46,221 nucleotides of DNA. Origin: RYN-431 sp036388295. Its GTDB lineage: Bacteria; Planctomycetota; Phycisphaerae; Tepidisphaerales; Tepidisphaeraceae. The DNA lies in the NCBI GenBank assembly GCA_036388295.1, contig DASVSC010000108.1:1-46221 (forward strand), given 5' to 3'. The notes below the pieces were generated by a model. The model was not told the DNA's origin. It did not search any database and saw only the letters and a program-made list of their open reading frames with translations. This document shows, one piece after another, positions 1 through 7,841 of this stretch (position 1 is the first letter of the stretch; every line of letters starts with the position of its first letter). A program made the translations under genes and the position numbers.

Positions 1-1164
1 CACCGCGACGATTCGTCGGCCCCGTACGCCAAGTCGGGCAAAATCCACTGGCTCGGCGATCTGCAGATCGACCCGCACGACCGCGACGTCGCCATGTTCA
101 CGACCGGCTACGGCCTGTACCGCACGACGAATCTCACCGCCGCCGAGCCGAATTGGACGTTCTTCAACGAAGGCTTCGAGCAGTCGGCCATCATCGAGTT
201 CGCCAGCCCGCCCAAGGGGCCGGTGAACCTGTTCAGCGCCATCGGCGACCGCGACGGCTACCGCCACGACGACTTCGACGTGTCGCCCGTCCTGGGCGTC
301 CACGGGCAGAACAACGGCATGTCGCGCGGCACGAGCGACGACATCGACGTGGCGTGGAACGACCCGAACACCCTCGTCCGCATCAGCCGAATCCGCCCGT
401 TCGTCCAATTCTCCCGCGACAACGGCGTCACCTGGGCGTGGATGAACGAACAAACGAACGTCGGCGGCGGCGTGGGGGGCAACCTCGCGCTCAGCAACGA
501 CGGCACACGCGTCCTCTACGCCCCCGCCCCCGGCGGCCGCGGCGGGGCGGACGGCGGGGCAGGCGACGGCGTGCTGTACGCGACCCGCGAGGGCGATAAA
601 TGGTCCGCCTGGCAGACGCCCACGGGCGACCGCCCGACCGGACGCGGCACGCGCGTGGTCGTCGACCTCGGCGCGGGCGACACCTTCTACGCCATCACCG
701 GCCGCCGGGTCGCTCGCAGCACCGACGGCGGAAAAACCTGGGCCACCGCCAGCGATAACGTCCTGCCGCAGGGCGTCGAGTTCGTCCGCTCCGTCCCCGG
801 CAAGACCGGCCACCTGATCGCCTCGGCCGGCGAGCGGGGGGTGTTCCGGTCGACCGACGGCGGCAAGACCTGGACGCGCCTCGCGCCCGACAAGGTCACC
901 GCCGCCAACCATGTCGGTGTCGGTGCGGCCGGGCCGGGCAGGTCGTACCCGTCGATCTTCGTCTCCGGCAGCGCCAACGGCACCACCGGCTACTTCCGTT
1001 CCGACGACGAAGGCAAGACCTGGACGACGATCAGCGACGCCCAGCACCAGTTCGGCTACCCGATCGTGATCCAAGGCGACGCCCGCGTGCACGGCCGGCT
1101 GTACGTCGGCACCAACGGCCGCGGCATTCTCGTCGGCGACCGCGTCAACGCCGCCGCCCGCTAA
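1..1164 (+). CDS. GH74-like xyloglucanase/BNR-repeat glycosidase, C-terminal part
   Basis: The frame is open from the first base of the window, so the start and the N-terminal half lie upstream; about 387 codons are present. Four Asp-box (BNR) motifs of the form S-x-D-x-G-x-T-W are visible: FSRDNGVTW (bases about 403-429), RSTDGGKTW (714-740), RSTDGGKTW (849-875) and RSDDEGKTW (999-1025). These are the turn motifs of sialidase/GH74-type beta-propellers. The stretch FSAIGDRDGYRHDDFDVSP, preceded by DPHDRDVAMFTTGYGLYRT, matches the layout of GH74 endo-xyloglucanases (open-active-site double propeller). Family role: cleavage of the beta-1,4-glucan backbone of xyloglucan, usually outside the cell. 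The catalytic residues cannot be assigned because the N-terminus is missing. It is followed after 29 bases by a small secreted-peptide gene. The propeller family is fairly sure; the exact substrate is inferred. Confidence 0.72.
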   Translation, partial: HRDDSSAPYAKSGKIHWLGDLQIDPHDRDVAMFTTGYGLYRTTNLTAAEPNWTFFNEGFEQSAIIEFASPPKGPVNLFSAIGDRDGYRHDDFDVSPVLGVHGQNNGMSRGTSDDIDVAWNDPNTLVRISRIRPFVQFSRDNGVTWAWMNEQTNVGGGVGGNLALSNDGTRVLYAPAPGGRGGADGGAGDGVLYATREGDKWSAWQTPTGDRPTGRGTRVVVDLGAGDTFYAITGRRVARSTDGGKTWATASDNVLPQGVEFVRSVPGKTGHLIASAGERGVFRSTDGGKTWTRLAPDKVTAANHVGVGAAGPGRSYPSIFVSGSANGTTGYFRSDDEGKTWTTISDAQHQFGYPIVIQGDARVHGRLYVGTNGRGILVGDRVNAAAR

Positions 1165-1193
1165 AATCCGATTATCGATCAGGAGAACGAACG

Positions 1194-1331
1194 ATGAAGA
1201 CCCCGAAGACCACACGGCTGACATTCGCCGTAATCCTAATGCTGCTGACGGCTGCCGTTCATGCCCAGTGCCCGTGCGACTCGGACGAGAAGCCCACAAC
1301 GCAACCCGCGACCCAGCCGGCAGGCCGGTAA
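1194..1331 (+). CDS. 45-residue secreted peptide with CPC motif and TQPATQP tail
   Basis: A short gene starting ATG at 1194 with an AGGAG ribosome site at 1181-1185 and an 8-base spacer. The product has a basic N-terminus (MKTPKTTR), a hydrophobic core (LTFAVILMLLTAA) and a signal peptidase I-type AVHA-Q site, leaving a mature peptide of about 21 residues. The mature part carries two cysteines in a CPC arrangement and ends KPTTQPATQPAGR. Ala/Gln/Thr/Pro tails of this kind are common in secreted proteins of Phycisphaerae. The position before the cysteine is not a good lipobox. It lies 29 bases after the GH74-like gene and probably shares its transcript. No function is recognised; a role in surface attachment or redox is only a guess. 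The strong ribosome site and signal peptide are the reasons to call it. Confidence 0.55.
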   Translation: MKTPKTTRLTFAVILMLLTAAVHAQCPCDSDEKPTTQPATQPAGR

Positions 1332-1388
1332 CGGGCGAGTGATTCCGTTCGCTCCCGTGAGTTCCGAGTGTTCGCATTTATTGAAAGA

Positions 1389-1416
1389 TTGATTACCTAA
1401 ATAGGTAGCGTACAAT
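1389..1416 (+). promoter_or_regulatory. candidate sigma70-type promoter for the MFS gene
   Basis: TTGATT at 1389-1394 and TACAAT at 1411-1416 are separated by 16 bases, close to the -35/-10 consensus and standing out in an A+T-rich pocket of an otherwise GC-rich region. They lie about 120 bases before the MFS transporter start at 1539, leaving a sizeable 5' leader. Assigned by eye only. Confidence 0.4.
1394..1407. promoter_or_regulatory. candidate operator: TACCTA-AA-TAGGTA inverted repeat
   Basis: A perfect 6-2-6 inverted repeat (TACCTA at 1394-1399, TAGGTA at 1402-1407) occupies the spacer between the candidate -35 and -10 elements. Binding of a dimeric repressor here would block polymerase. 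The size would suit a GntR- or MarR-type regulator. No regulator gene is nearby, so the partner is unknown. Confidence 0.4.
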
Positions 1417-1538
1417 TTCGGCGCCGCTGGTCCCCGGTTGAGCTTCCCCCCTGGCTCAGCCCCCAGCGGCATTTTTATGCGCCAAGGCCACGACGATGGT
1501 GGCGTTTGGTGGTACATATCCGTCGGAGGGAACAAGAG

Positions 1539-2906
1539 ATGGCGCAAGTGGTCACCCCAAGCAGTCCGGCCGCCGATGATCCGCTGCCGTTGTCCGGCGA
1601 GGCCCGTAAACGGCCGCGCGGCAACATCCGCTGGGTCATCTGCGGGTTGCTGCTGCTGGCCACCACCATCAATTACATGGACCGGCAGATCATCGGGATT
1701 CTTAAGCCCGAACTGCAGAAGAACCTCGGCTGGAGCGAGATCGATTACGCGAACATCGTGTTCGCCTTCCAGCTCTGCTACGCCATCGGCCAGTTCGGGG
1801 CGGGGCGGATGATCGACTTCTTCGGCGTACGCATCGGCTACGCCGTCTCCGTCGTCGGCTGGAGCGTGGCGGCCATGGCGCACGGCGTGGCGCGGTCGGT
1901 GATCGGCTTCCAACTCGCCCGCGGCGCGCTCGGCATCTTCGAGGGCGGCAACTTCCCCGCCGCCATCAAAAGCGTCAGCGAATGGTTCCCGAAGCGCGAA
2001 CGCGCGCTGGCGACCGGCATTTTCAACTCCGGCAGCAATATCGGCGCGATGGTCACGCCGCTGATCGTGCCGTGGATCACCATCCAATACGGCTGGAGAG
2101 CCGCGTTCTACTTCACTGGCGCGCTCGGTTTCATCTGGCTTGTCGCCTGGCTCTTGATGTACGAACGCCCGCGGCGTCACAAGCGCCTGTCGGCCGAGGA
2201 ACTGGCGTACATCGAGGACAACGACACCGGCGTCGCGTCGGCGGAACTGGTCACCGAGCCGAGCCTGCCGCTGACGAACCTGCTGGCCCGCCGCACGACG
2301 ATGGCGTACGTCCTCGCCACGCTGCTGACCAGCCCCGTCTGGTGGTTCTACCTGTTCTGGATTCCCGGGTTCCTGTCACAAAAGTTCAGCCTGAACTTGT
2401 CACAAATCGGCTGGCCCGTGGCCACCATCTACCTGATGGCCGACGTGGGCAGCATCGGCGGCGGGTGGATCAGCTCGTACCTGATCAAGCGCGGCTGGAG
2501 CATCAACGCCGGCCGCAAGACCGCCATGCTGATCTGCGCGCTAGCGGTCGTGCCGATCTTCTTCGCCAGCATCGTGACCGATAAATGGACAGCCGTGTTC
2601 CTGATCGGTTTGGCCGCCGCGGCGCACCAGGGGTGGTCGGCAAACCTGTACACCTTCGGCAGCGACACCACGCCGCGCGGGTCGGTCAGCAGCCTCGTCG
2701 GCCTCGGCGGCCTCGCCGGCGGTCTGGCCAGCATGGGCGTGGCCAAACTGGTCGGCTACGTGCTGCACACGACCAGCAACAACTACTTTATCCTGTTCGC
2801 CGGGGCGTCGGTGATGTACCTGGTCGCATTGCTGGTCATCCAGATCCTCGTGCCGCGCATCAGCGAAACGACGCCGACGCGTGACGGCGATGCCGCGACG
2901 GCGTGA
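1539..2906 (+). CDS. MFS transporter, hexuronate (ExuT/ACS)-type symporter
   Basis: A 455-residue inner-membrane transporter with about 12 hydrophobic segments, the usual size for the major facilitator superfamily. The start ATG at 1539 is chosen over an in-frame upstream ATG (1506) because GGAGGG at 1525-1530 sits 8 bases before it. Signature stretches after TM1 (NYMDRQIIG), between TM2 and TM3 (DFFGVRIGYA) and in TM4-5 (RGALGIFEGGNFPAAIK, SEWFPKRERALATGIF) are those of the anion:cation symporter branch that includes ExuT (galacturonate/glucuronate) and GudP/GarP (glucarate). A hexuronate or related sugar acid is therefore the likely substrate, taken up with protons. Gene context fits plant-polysaccharide use (GH74-like gene upstream), but no uronate catabolic gene is present. 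A palindromic site lies within its candidate promoter. Transcription probably ends in the hairpin at 2916-2943. Confidence 0.85.
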   Translation: MAQVVTPSSPAADDPLPLSGEARKRPRGNIRWVICGLLLLATTINYMDRQIIGILKPELQKNLGWSEIDYANIVFAFQLCYAIGQFGAGRMIDFFGVRIGYAVSVVGWSVAAMAHGVARSVIGFQLARGALGIFEGGNFPAAIKSVSEWFPKRERALATGIFNSGSNIGAMVTPLIVPWITIQYGWRAAFYFTGALGFIWLVAWLLMYERPRRHKRLSAEELAYIEDNDTGVASAELVTEPSLPLTNLLARRTTMAYVLATLLTSPVWWFYLFWIPGFLSQKFSLNLSQIGWPVATIYLMADVGSIGGGWISSYLIKRGWSINAGRKTAMLICALAVVPIFFASIVTDKWTAVFLIGLAAAAHQGWSANLYTFGSDTTPRGSVSSLVGLGGLAGGLASMGVAKLVGYVLHTTSNNYFILFAGASVMYLVALLVIQILVPRISETTPTRDGDAATA

Positions 2907-2911
2907 TCTCT

Positions 2912-2956
2912 GGTTCCCTCTCCCGTGTACTAACGGGAGAGGGCTAGGGAGAGGGT
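2912..2956 (+). repeat. CCCTCTCCCG-type dispersed repeat, copy 1 (also possible terminator)
   Basis: GGTTCCCTCTCCCGT followed by ACGGGAGAGGG: an 11-bp perfect stem (2916-2926 with 2933-2943) and a 6-base loop, then GAGAGGG. It starts six bases after the MFS stop codon, so it may also end that transcript. A broken fragment of the same element lies at 2991-3003. Confidence 0.75.
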
Positions 2957-3034
2957 CTGCCGAACGGCGAACTGCAGTCATGGACGGGAAAACCCTCTCC
3001 CGATAGCCACGCGGCTTTGACGGTCGCAATGGAT

Positions 3035-3108
3035 TGGGTGGCAAGGCTTGTACTCAAGCCTTGGCGTGCCGTCGGACGACAAGGCTTGAGTACAAGCCTT
3101 GCCACCCA
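3035..3108. repeat. 29-bp perfect inverted repeat, BIME/REP-like double hairpin
   Basis: Arms at 3035-3063 and 3080-3108 are exact reverse complements separated by 16 bases. Each arm is itself a hairpin: CAAGGCTTG, tetraloop TACT, CAAGCCTTG. Each hairpin is preceded on its own strand by GTGG. Imperfect symmetry continues outward to about 3008 and 3132 (CACGCGG against CAACGCGG). This fits a pair of REP sequences in opposite orientation, placed in the intergenic space between an MFS gene and the 3' end of a helicase gene. Confidence 0.8.
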
Positions 3109-3135
3109 GTCGCTACGACCCAAACCGCGTTGTTC

Positions 3136-3169
3136 TAACCCTCTCCCGGGGTACCGGCAGAGGGAACCA
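3136..3169 (-). repeat. CCCTCTCCCG-type dispersed repeat, copy 2, inverted
   Basis: TAACCCTCTCCCGGGGTACC...AGAGGGAACC reads as the element in the orientation opposite to copy 1 at 2912. It lies ten bases beyond the stop codon of the helicase gene at 3179. Copies 1 and 2 thus bracket the REP-like palindrome. Confidence 0.7.
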
Positions 3170-3178
3170 GACACGCCC

Positions 3179-5611
3179 TTACGCCTCGTCGCCCGACGCT
3201 TCCAGCAGCTCGTCCGTCGATTGCGGGTCCACCGCCCGGCAGGCCACGGTCAGCCGGTCGGCGATGCCGCGCAAACGCGTTCGCCACGCGTCGGCGTCCG
3301 TATCGCGTGGGGTCAGCTGCGCGAACTCGCCGCACAGCAGGATCATGCGCAGCACGTGCTTGAACAGGATGCCTTCCTGTTTCACCAAATCGCGTGAGCG
3401 GACGAACTTGTCCAAGTCGTCACCGAAACCGAGGAAGTCGCCGACGGCCCAGACGGGGGTGACGCTCAGGCCGCCGGCGTGGTCGATTTCGCTTTCGAAC
3501 AGCATCCGCATCTTCTGCGCGAGCGGGATCGGGTAACGGCGAAGCTCCGGCATCACGTCCGACTGATCGGCCGGCGGGTACAAATCTTCGTGCGGGGCGA
3601 GGCCGCGCGTGACCACGGCCGGGTCGACCACTTCCAGGCTCAGCCGTCCCGGCGGCAAATCGTCCGGCCACGGCACACGCACTGATTTGGCGACGCTCCC
3701 GGGCATTTCCAGCAAACTCTCCAGAATCTGAATCAGCTCGTGGTCGTCGGCCTTCCCGAGGTAGTCCATCAGGAACAAGCCGTACAGCGGGTGTACGGCC
3801 CGGAAGACGATCAGGTCTTTCAACCTCGCCGTCGGCGTGGCGGTGCGAGGTTCGTACCGCTCCGGCTCCGGCGGTGCGCTGGCGACGTGAACGCGTGGCG
3901 CGCCCGGCCGCGGGGCGTCGGTCGTGTCGCCCATCTTCAGCAGGCCGATCAGATGCATCGTCGCCTCCGACGGTCGCGGGGCAACGTCTTTTCGTGGCGG
4001 CGCAGCTGCGGGCGGTTCGGGCGCGTCCTCCTCATCGTCGGCGGGTACCGCGTCGGGCGCAGGGGTGCCGGCCGGCTTCACCGCCTCCAGCCAGCTTTTA
4101 GGCGGCGGCGGGTCGAGCGTGACGACGTTCATCTGCCCGAGTGTGACCAGCATCTTCGTCAGCCGCTTCAGTTCCGCCTCGACCGTCGGCGGGTCCATCA
4201 GGCGTTGCCGCATCGTCTGGCGGATGGGCTCGACGAGCGGGTTGGCGTCGATCAGGTACGCCAGCCACCGCCACGTCAGCCGGCCGCGGCTTGCCAGCTT
4301 CGCGGCGGGGGCGGTCTGCAATTTCACGAACTGGTCGGCGTTCCAGTACGTAAAGCCGGCCCGCCGCGTCGGCTTCTTTTTCAGCAGCGCTTTCTTGGCC
4401 GCCATCAGCTTCGGGTCTTTTTCGGTTTCGGGGATTGAATCGTACTTCTCTTTCCACTTCGCCAGCTTCACGTCGTCTTCGTGCGCGACGGCATACACAT
4501 TCCCGGCCGTATCAAACTGCGGTCGCCCCGCGCGGCCGAACATCTGCTGGGCCGAGCCGACCTCTATTAATCGCTTCTTGTCGCGCGGCCCTTTCACCAG
4601 TGTCGTTAAAATGACCGACCGTGCCGGCAGGTTAATGCCCGCCGCGAGCGTTTCCGTGCAGACGCAGACCGGCAGCAGTTTTTCCTGGAACAGCGTTTCC
4701 ACCACCCGCCGGTACCGCGGCAGCAGCCCGGCGTGGTGAATCCCAATCCCCCGCGCCAAACACGGCCTTAGCTTGTTGCCCGCGCCAATGGTGAAGTCGA
4801 ACGCCTCCAACCGGTCCAGCAGCGCCTTGCGTTGGCCCTCGGCGAACAAGTCGCGCCCCCGCAGCACGTCGGCCGTACTCCAGCAGATTTCGCGGTCGAA
4901 GCAGAAGACCAGCAGCGGCGTCCGCCGGGCCGTGTCCGCGCCTTGGGCGATGCGCTCGACAAAGTCAGGCAGCAGTTCGTCACCGACCCATTGAAACGTC
5001 AGCGGCACCTTGCGCTCGGTCCCTTCGACCAGCGTCACCCGTCGGTCCAGGCTGCGGGCCATCCAACTGACGAACTCCGACGCCGCCCCCACTGTGGCCG
5101 ACAGCAGCATCACGCGCACGTGTTTGGGCAAGAGCGACAGGGCCAGTTCCCAGACGATGCCGCGCTGCGGCTCGTTGAAGTTGTGGAACTCGTCCATCAC
5201 CACGGCCCCGACGCCGGTGAAGTCGAACGCCTCCGGGTGCAGCAGGCGATTGAGCAGTACCTCTGCGACGACGACTTTGACCGGCGCATCGGGATTTACC
5301 GTGCGGTGCCCGGTGACCAGGCCGACGCTGTCGCGCGGAAAGCCCCAGCGTTCGACGGTCTCCTGCAGTTCCAGCAGTTTCTGGTCGGTCAGTGCGATCA
5401 GCGGCGTGGAATAGTAAACGGCGGTGCCGGTGCGTAGCGCTTCGTAGACGGCCGCTTCGGCGACCAGTGTTTTGCCGGTGCCCGTCGGGGCCGACATCAG
5501 CACGCCGCCGTCGCACGCGGCCCAGGCGTACAGAGCTTCTTCCTGCACCGGGTAAGGCGTGTAGGCCAGACGGTCCAGGTAATCGAGCAGAATGTCGTCC
5601 CGCGAGGCCAT
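3179..5611 (-). CDS. Ski2-like/DUF3516-type DEAD/DEAH-box RNA helicase
   Basis: An 810-residue superfamily 2 helicase, presumably cytoplasmic. Motif I APTGTGKT is at residues 41-48, motif II DEFH at 140-143 (VVMDEFHNF), motif III LLSAT at about 171-175, and motif VI QQMFGRAGRP in the second RecA domain. IHHAGLLPRYR and TETLAAGINLPA are the motif IV/V stretches of Ski2/Mtr4-like and DUF3516 helicases, which act on RNA. A Pro/Ala/Asp-rich linker (about residues 500-545) separates the helicase core from a C-terminal domain that I do not recognise. The start is taken as ATG at 5611; GTG at 5614 directly precedes it, and no clear ribosome site is visible for either. It is divergent from the DeaD-type helicase gene with only 190 bases between, so the two RNA helicases may be co-regulated. 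The exact RNA substrate is not known. Confidence 0.85.
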   Translation of the reverse strand: MASRDDILLDYLDRLAYTPYPVQEEALYAWAACDGGVLMSAPTGTGKTLVAEAAVYEALRTGTAVYYSTPLIALTDQKLLELQETVERWGFPRDSVGLVTGHRTVNPDAPVKVVVAEVLLNRLLHPEAFDFTGVGAVVMDEFHNFNEPQRGIVWELALSLLPKHVRVMLLSATVGAASEFVSWMARSLDRRVTLVEGTERKVPLTFQWVGDELLPDFVERIAQGADTARRTPLLVFCFDREICWSTADVLRGRDLFAEGQRKALLDRLEAFDFTIGAGNKLRPCLARGIGIHHAGLLPRYRRVVETLFQEKLLPVCVCTETLAAGINLPARSVILTTLVKGPRDKKRLIEVGSAQQMFGRAGRPQFDTAGNVYAVAHEDDVKLAKWKEKYDSIPETEKDPKLMAAKKALLKKKPTRRAGFTYWNADQFVKLQTAPAAKLASRGRLTWRWLAYLIDANPLVEPIRQTMRQRLMDPPTVEAELKRLTKMLVTLGQMNVVTLDPPPPKSWLEAVKPAGTPAPDAVPADDEEDAPEPPAAAPPRKDVAPRPSEATMHLIGLLKMGDTTDAPRPGAPRVHVASAPPEPERYEPRTATPTARLKDLIVFRAVHPLYGLFLMDYLGKADDHELIQILESLLEMPGSVAKSVRVPWPDDLPPGRLSLEVVDPAVVTRGLAPHEDLYPPADQSDVMPELRRYPIPLAQKMRMLFESEIDHAGGLSVTPVWAVGDFLGFGDDLDKFVRSRDLVKQEGILFKHVLRMILLCGEFAQLTPRDTDADAWRTRLRGIADRLTVACRAVDPQSTDELLEASGDEA

Positions 5612-5650
5612 CACGGCATATTAAAGGAAAGTCCGTCGCGGGACGCCTCC

Positions 5651-5689
5651 GGTCCCCACTTCCGGTACGCCGGGAGAGGGAGCCGGGGC
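5651..5689 (+). repeat. degenerate CCCTCTCCCG-type repeat between divergent helicases
   Basis: GGTCCCCACTTCCGGTACGC followed by CGGGAGAGGGAGCC is a decayed copy of the family. It is one of the few not located at a gene 3' end: it sits in the shared upstream region of two divergent helicase genes. Confidence 0.5.
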
Positions 5690-5801
5690 GTCGCCGGCCA
5701 GCCGGGTCTGTTTATCGAAGCGTATCGCGCATAAGATGCTCCGTTTCGCGCCGCGAACTCGCGCGGCGAATGATTCACCGACGACTGACCCGAAAGCCAT
5801 C

Positions 5802-7517
5802 ATGGCCACCGAACCGACGACCGAACCCACAACCACTCCGAACGACGGCTTTGCCGGCCTCGGGCTCGACGCCCGCCTTGTCGAAACCCTCGCCGCCCTC
5901 GGCTACGAAGAGCCGACGCCGATCCAGCGCGAATCGATCCCGCCGCTGCTGATCGGCCAGGACATGATCGGCCAGGCCGCCACCGGCACGGGCAAGACTG
6001 CCGCCTTCGCGCTGCCGCTGCTGCAGCGCCTGCTGTCGCGCGGCGACGAGCGGGCCAAGCCGTCTGCACTCGTCCTTGTGCCCACGCGCGAACTGGCGAT
6101 GCAGGTGTCCGAAGCCATTCATAAATACGGCCGAAGCGTCGGCACCACAGTGCTGCCGGTCTTCGGCGGCCAGCCGTTCGAGCCGCAGGTGCGCGGGCTC
6201 AAGCGCGGCATCGACATCGTCGTCGCCACGCCCGGCCGCGCGCTCGACCACATCCGCCGCGGTACGCTGAAGCTGGAAACGATCAGCGACGTCGTCCTGG
6301 ACGAGGCCGACGAAATGCTCGACATGGGCTTTGCCGAAGACATCGAAGCGATCCTGGCCGAGACGCCCAAAGAGCGGCAGACGGTACTGTTTTCCGCGAC
6401 GCTGCCGCCGCGTATCGCCGCGATCGCCAAGCGACATCTGAACGACCCGGTCCGTATCAACCTCGCGCGCGAAAAGACCGCCAAGGGCGAAGTGCCGAAG
6501 GTGCGGCAGACGGCGTACCTGGTGCGCCGCCAGAACAAGGTGGCCGCACTGGGCCGGGTGCTGGATATCGAAAACCCCAGCGCCGCCCTCGTCTTCTGCC
6601 GCACGCGTAACGAAGTCGACGAACTGTCCGAAACCCTCACCGCCCGCGGTTACCGGGCCGAGGCGCTGCACGGCGGCATGACGCAGGAACACCGCACGCG
6701 CGTGATCAAAAAGCTGAAAGCCGGCTCGGCCGATCTGGTCGTTGCGACGGACGTGGCGGCGCGCGGTCTGGACATCGAAAACCTGTCGCACGTCGTGAAC
6801 TTCGACGTGCCCAGCGCCCCCGAGGCGTACGTCCACCGCATCGGCCGCGTCGGCCGGGCGGGGCGGGAGGGCGTGGCCATTACGCTCGTCGAACCGCGCG
6901 AGCAGCGCATGCTGCGTAATTTCGAGAACGCGACGAAGCAGAAGATCGACGTCACGCAGGTGCCGTCGCAGGCCGACCTGCGGGCACGGCGGATGGAACT
7001 GACGCAGGCGGCCGTGCGTGACTTGCTGGCCGAAGACGGGTTCGACGGGTTCCGTGTGATCGTCGAATCCCTCGCCAGCGAGTTCGAAGTCATGGACATC
7101 GCCATGGCCGCGCTCAAGCTGGCCCACCAGGCGAGCGGCATGGACGCCGAAGAGCCCGAGGAAGACCTCGGGCCGCCCGTCGACGCGCCACGCGAAGGCG
7201 GCGGAAAGGGCGGGAAGTTCCGCCAGGACGACGGCCCGCGCGGGGGCCCGCGTGGACGGGCCGGCGGCGGGGCGAACATGGCCCGCCTGTTCATCGGCGC
7301 CGGCCGCGAAGCCGGCATCCGGCCGCAGGACCTGGTCGGCGCGATCGCCGGCGAGGCGGACATCGCCGGCAAAGACATCGGCGCGATCCAGATCGCCGAC
7401 CGTTTCTCCATCGTCGAAGTCCCCGAAGAGCGGGCCGAGGACGTGATCGAGGCGCTGCGCGCCACAAAGCTGAAGGGCCGCCGCGTGCAGGTGCGCCGGG
7501 ATCAGTACCAGAGCTAG
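5802..7517 (+). CDS. deaD: DEAD-box ATP-dependent RNA helicase DeaD/CsdA
   Basis: A 571-residue DEAD-box helicase. Residues from ATG at 5802: Q motif EEPTPIQRESIP (about 37-48), motif I ATGTGKT (60-66), motif Ia PTREL, motif Ib TPGR, motif II DEAD (167-170), motif III SAT (198-200), motif VI HRIGRVGRAGR. A basic Gly/Arg-rich linker (GGGKGGKFRQDDGPRGGPRG) leads to a C-terminal DbpA-type RNA-binding domain at about 493-571 (MARLFIGAGREAGIRPQDLV). This arrangement is that of DeaD/CsdA, which unwinds RNA during ribosome assembly and mRNA decay, often at low temperature. An in-frame ATG at 5736 would add 22 low-complexity residues; 5802 is preferred because the conserved core begins soon after, but neither start has a strong ribosome site. 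It is monocistronic in appearance and divergent from the Ski2-like helicase. Confidence 0.93.
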   Translation: MATEPTTEPTTTPNDGFAGLGLDARLVETLAALGYEEPTPIQRESIPPLLIGQDMIGQAATGTGKTAAFALPLLQRLLSRGDERAKPSALVLVPTRELAMQVSEAIHKYGRSVGTTVLPVFGGQPFEPQVRGLKRGIDIVVATPGRALDHIRRGTLKLETISDVVLDEADEMLDMGFAEDIEAILAETPKERQTVLFSATLPPRIAAIAKRHLNDPVRINLAREKTAKGEVPKVRQTAYLVRRQNKVAALGRVLDIENPSAALVFCRTRNEVDELSETLTARGYRAEALHGGMTQEHRTRVIKKLKAGSADLVVATDVAARGLDIENLSHVVNFDVPSAPEAYVHRIGRVGRAGREGVAITLVEPREQRMLRNFENATKQKIDVTQVPSQADLRARRMELTQAAVRDLLAEDGFDGFRVIVESLASEFEVMDIAMAALKLAHQASGMDAEEPEEDLGPPVDAPREGGGKGGKFRQDDGPRGGPRGRAGGGANMARLFIGAGREAGIRPQDLVGAIAGEADIAGKDIGAIQIADRFSIVEVPEERAEDVIEALRATKLKGRRVQVRRDQYQS

Positions 7518-7578
7518 CGCGAAGGGCGTGTCCGCTTAGTGAGTGCTGGACGAAGACGAATGCGATGAACGGGTTTCA

Positions 7579-7669
7579 TGGCCGCGGGTGTAAACCCGCG
7601 CGAAACCCGTGCGCACATCGGGCCGTTATCGTGACGAATGCTGTTCGCGCGGGTTTACACCCGCGGCCA
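7579..7669. repeat. 26-bp inverted repeat, second BIME/REP-like element
   Basis: The stretch 7518-7841 has no gene. Its main content is a pair of exact 26-bp inverted arms, 7579-7604 and 7644-7669, with a 39-base loop. Each arm folds on itself as CGCGGGT, tetraloop GTAA, ACCCGCG. The right arm carries GTGG at its foot on the minus strand; the left has ATGG. The architecture is the same as the element at 3035 although the sequence differs. A weaker 7-bp repeat (GAAAAAG at 7786-7792, CTTTTTC at 7799-7805) lies in the leader of the next gene. Confidence 0.8.
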
Positions 7670-7841
7670 CGTCTCACAGCCCCTTTTCTATTCCGCCCGC
7701 TGCACCCCGGACGGCGCTCGTCCGACAATACCTGCCGCCACGCACGCCAGTATTGATATGGCCTGTTTTTGACGGTTATCGGGCAGAAAAAGACTGATCT
7801 TTTTCCTTCCCTGCCGGCCGTTCGTTAGCGACATCGGGGTT

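Noticed and set aside
5775..7127. A 450-codon frame opposite deaD
   Set aside because: deaD motifs on the plus strand are complete, so the antisense frame is a GC shadow.
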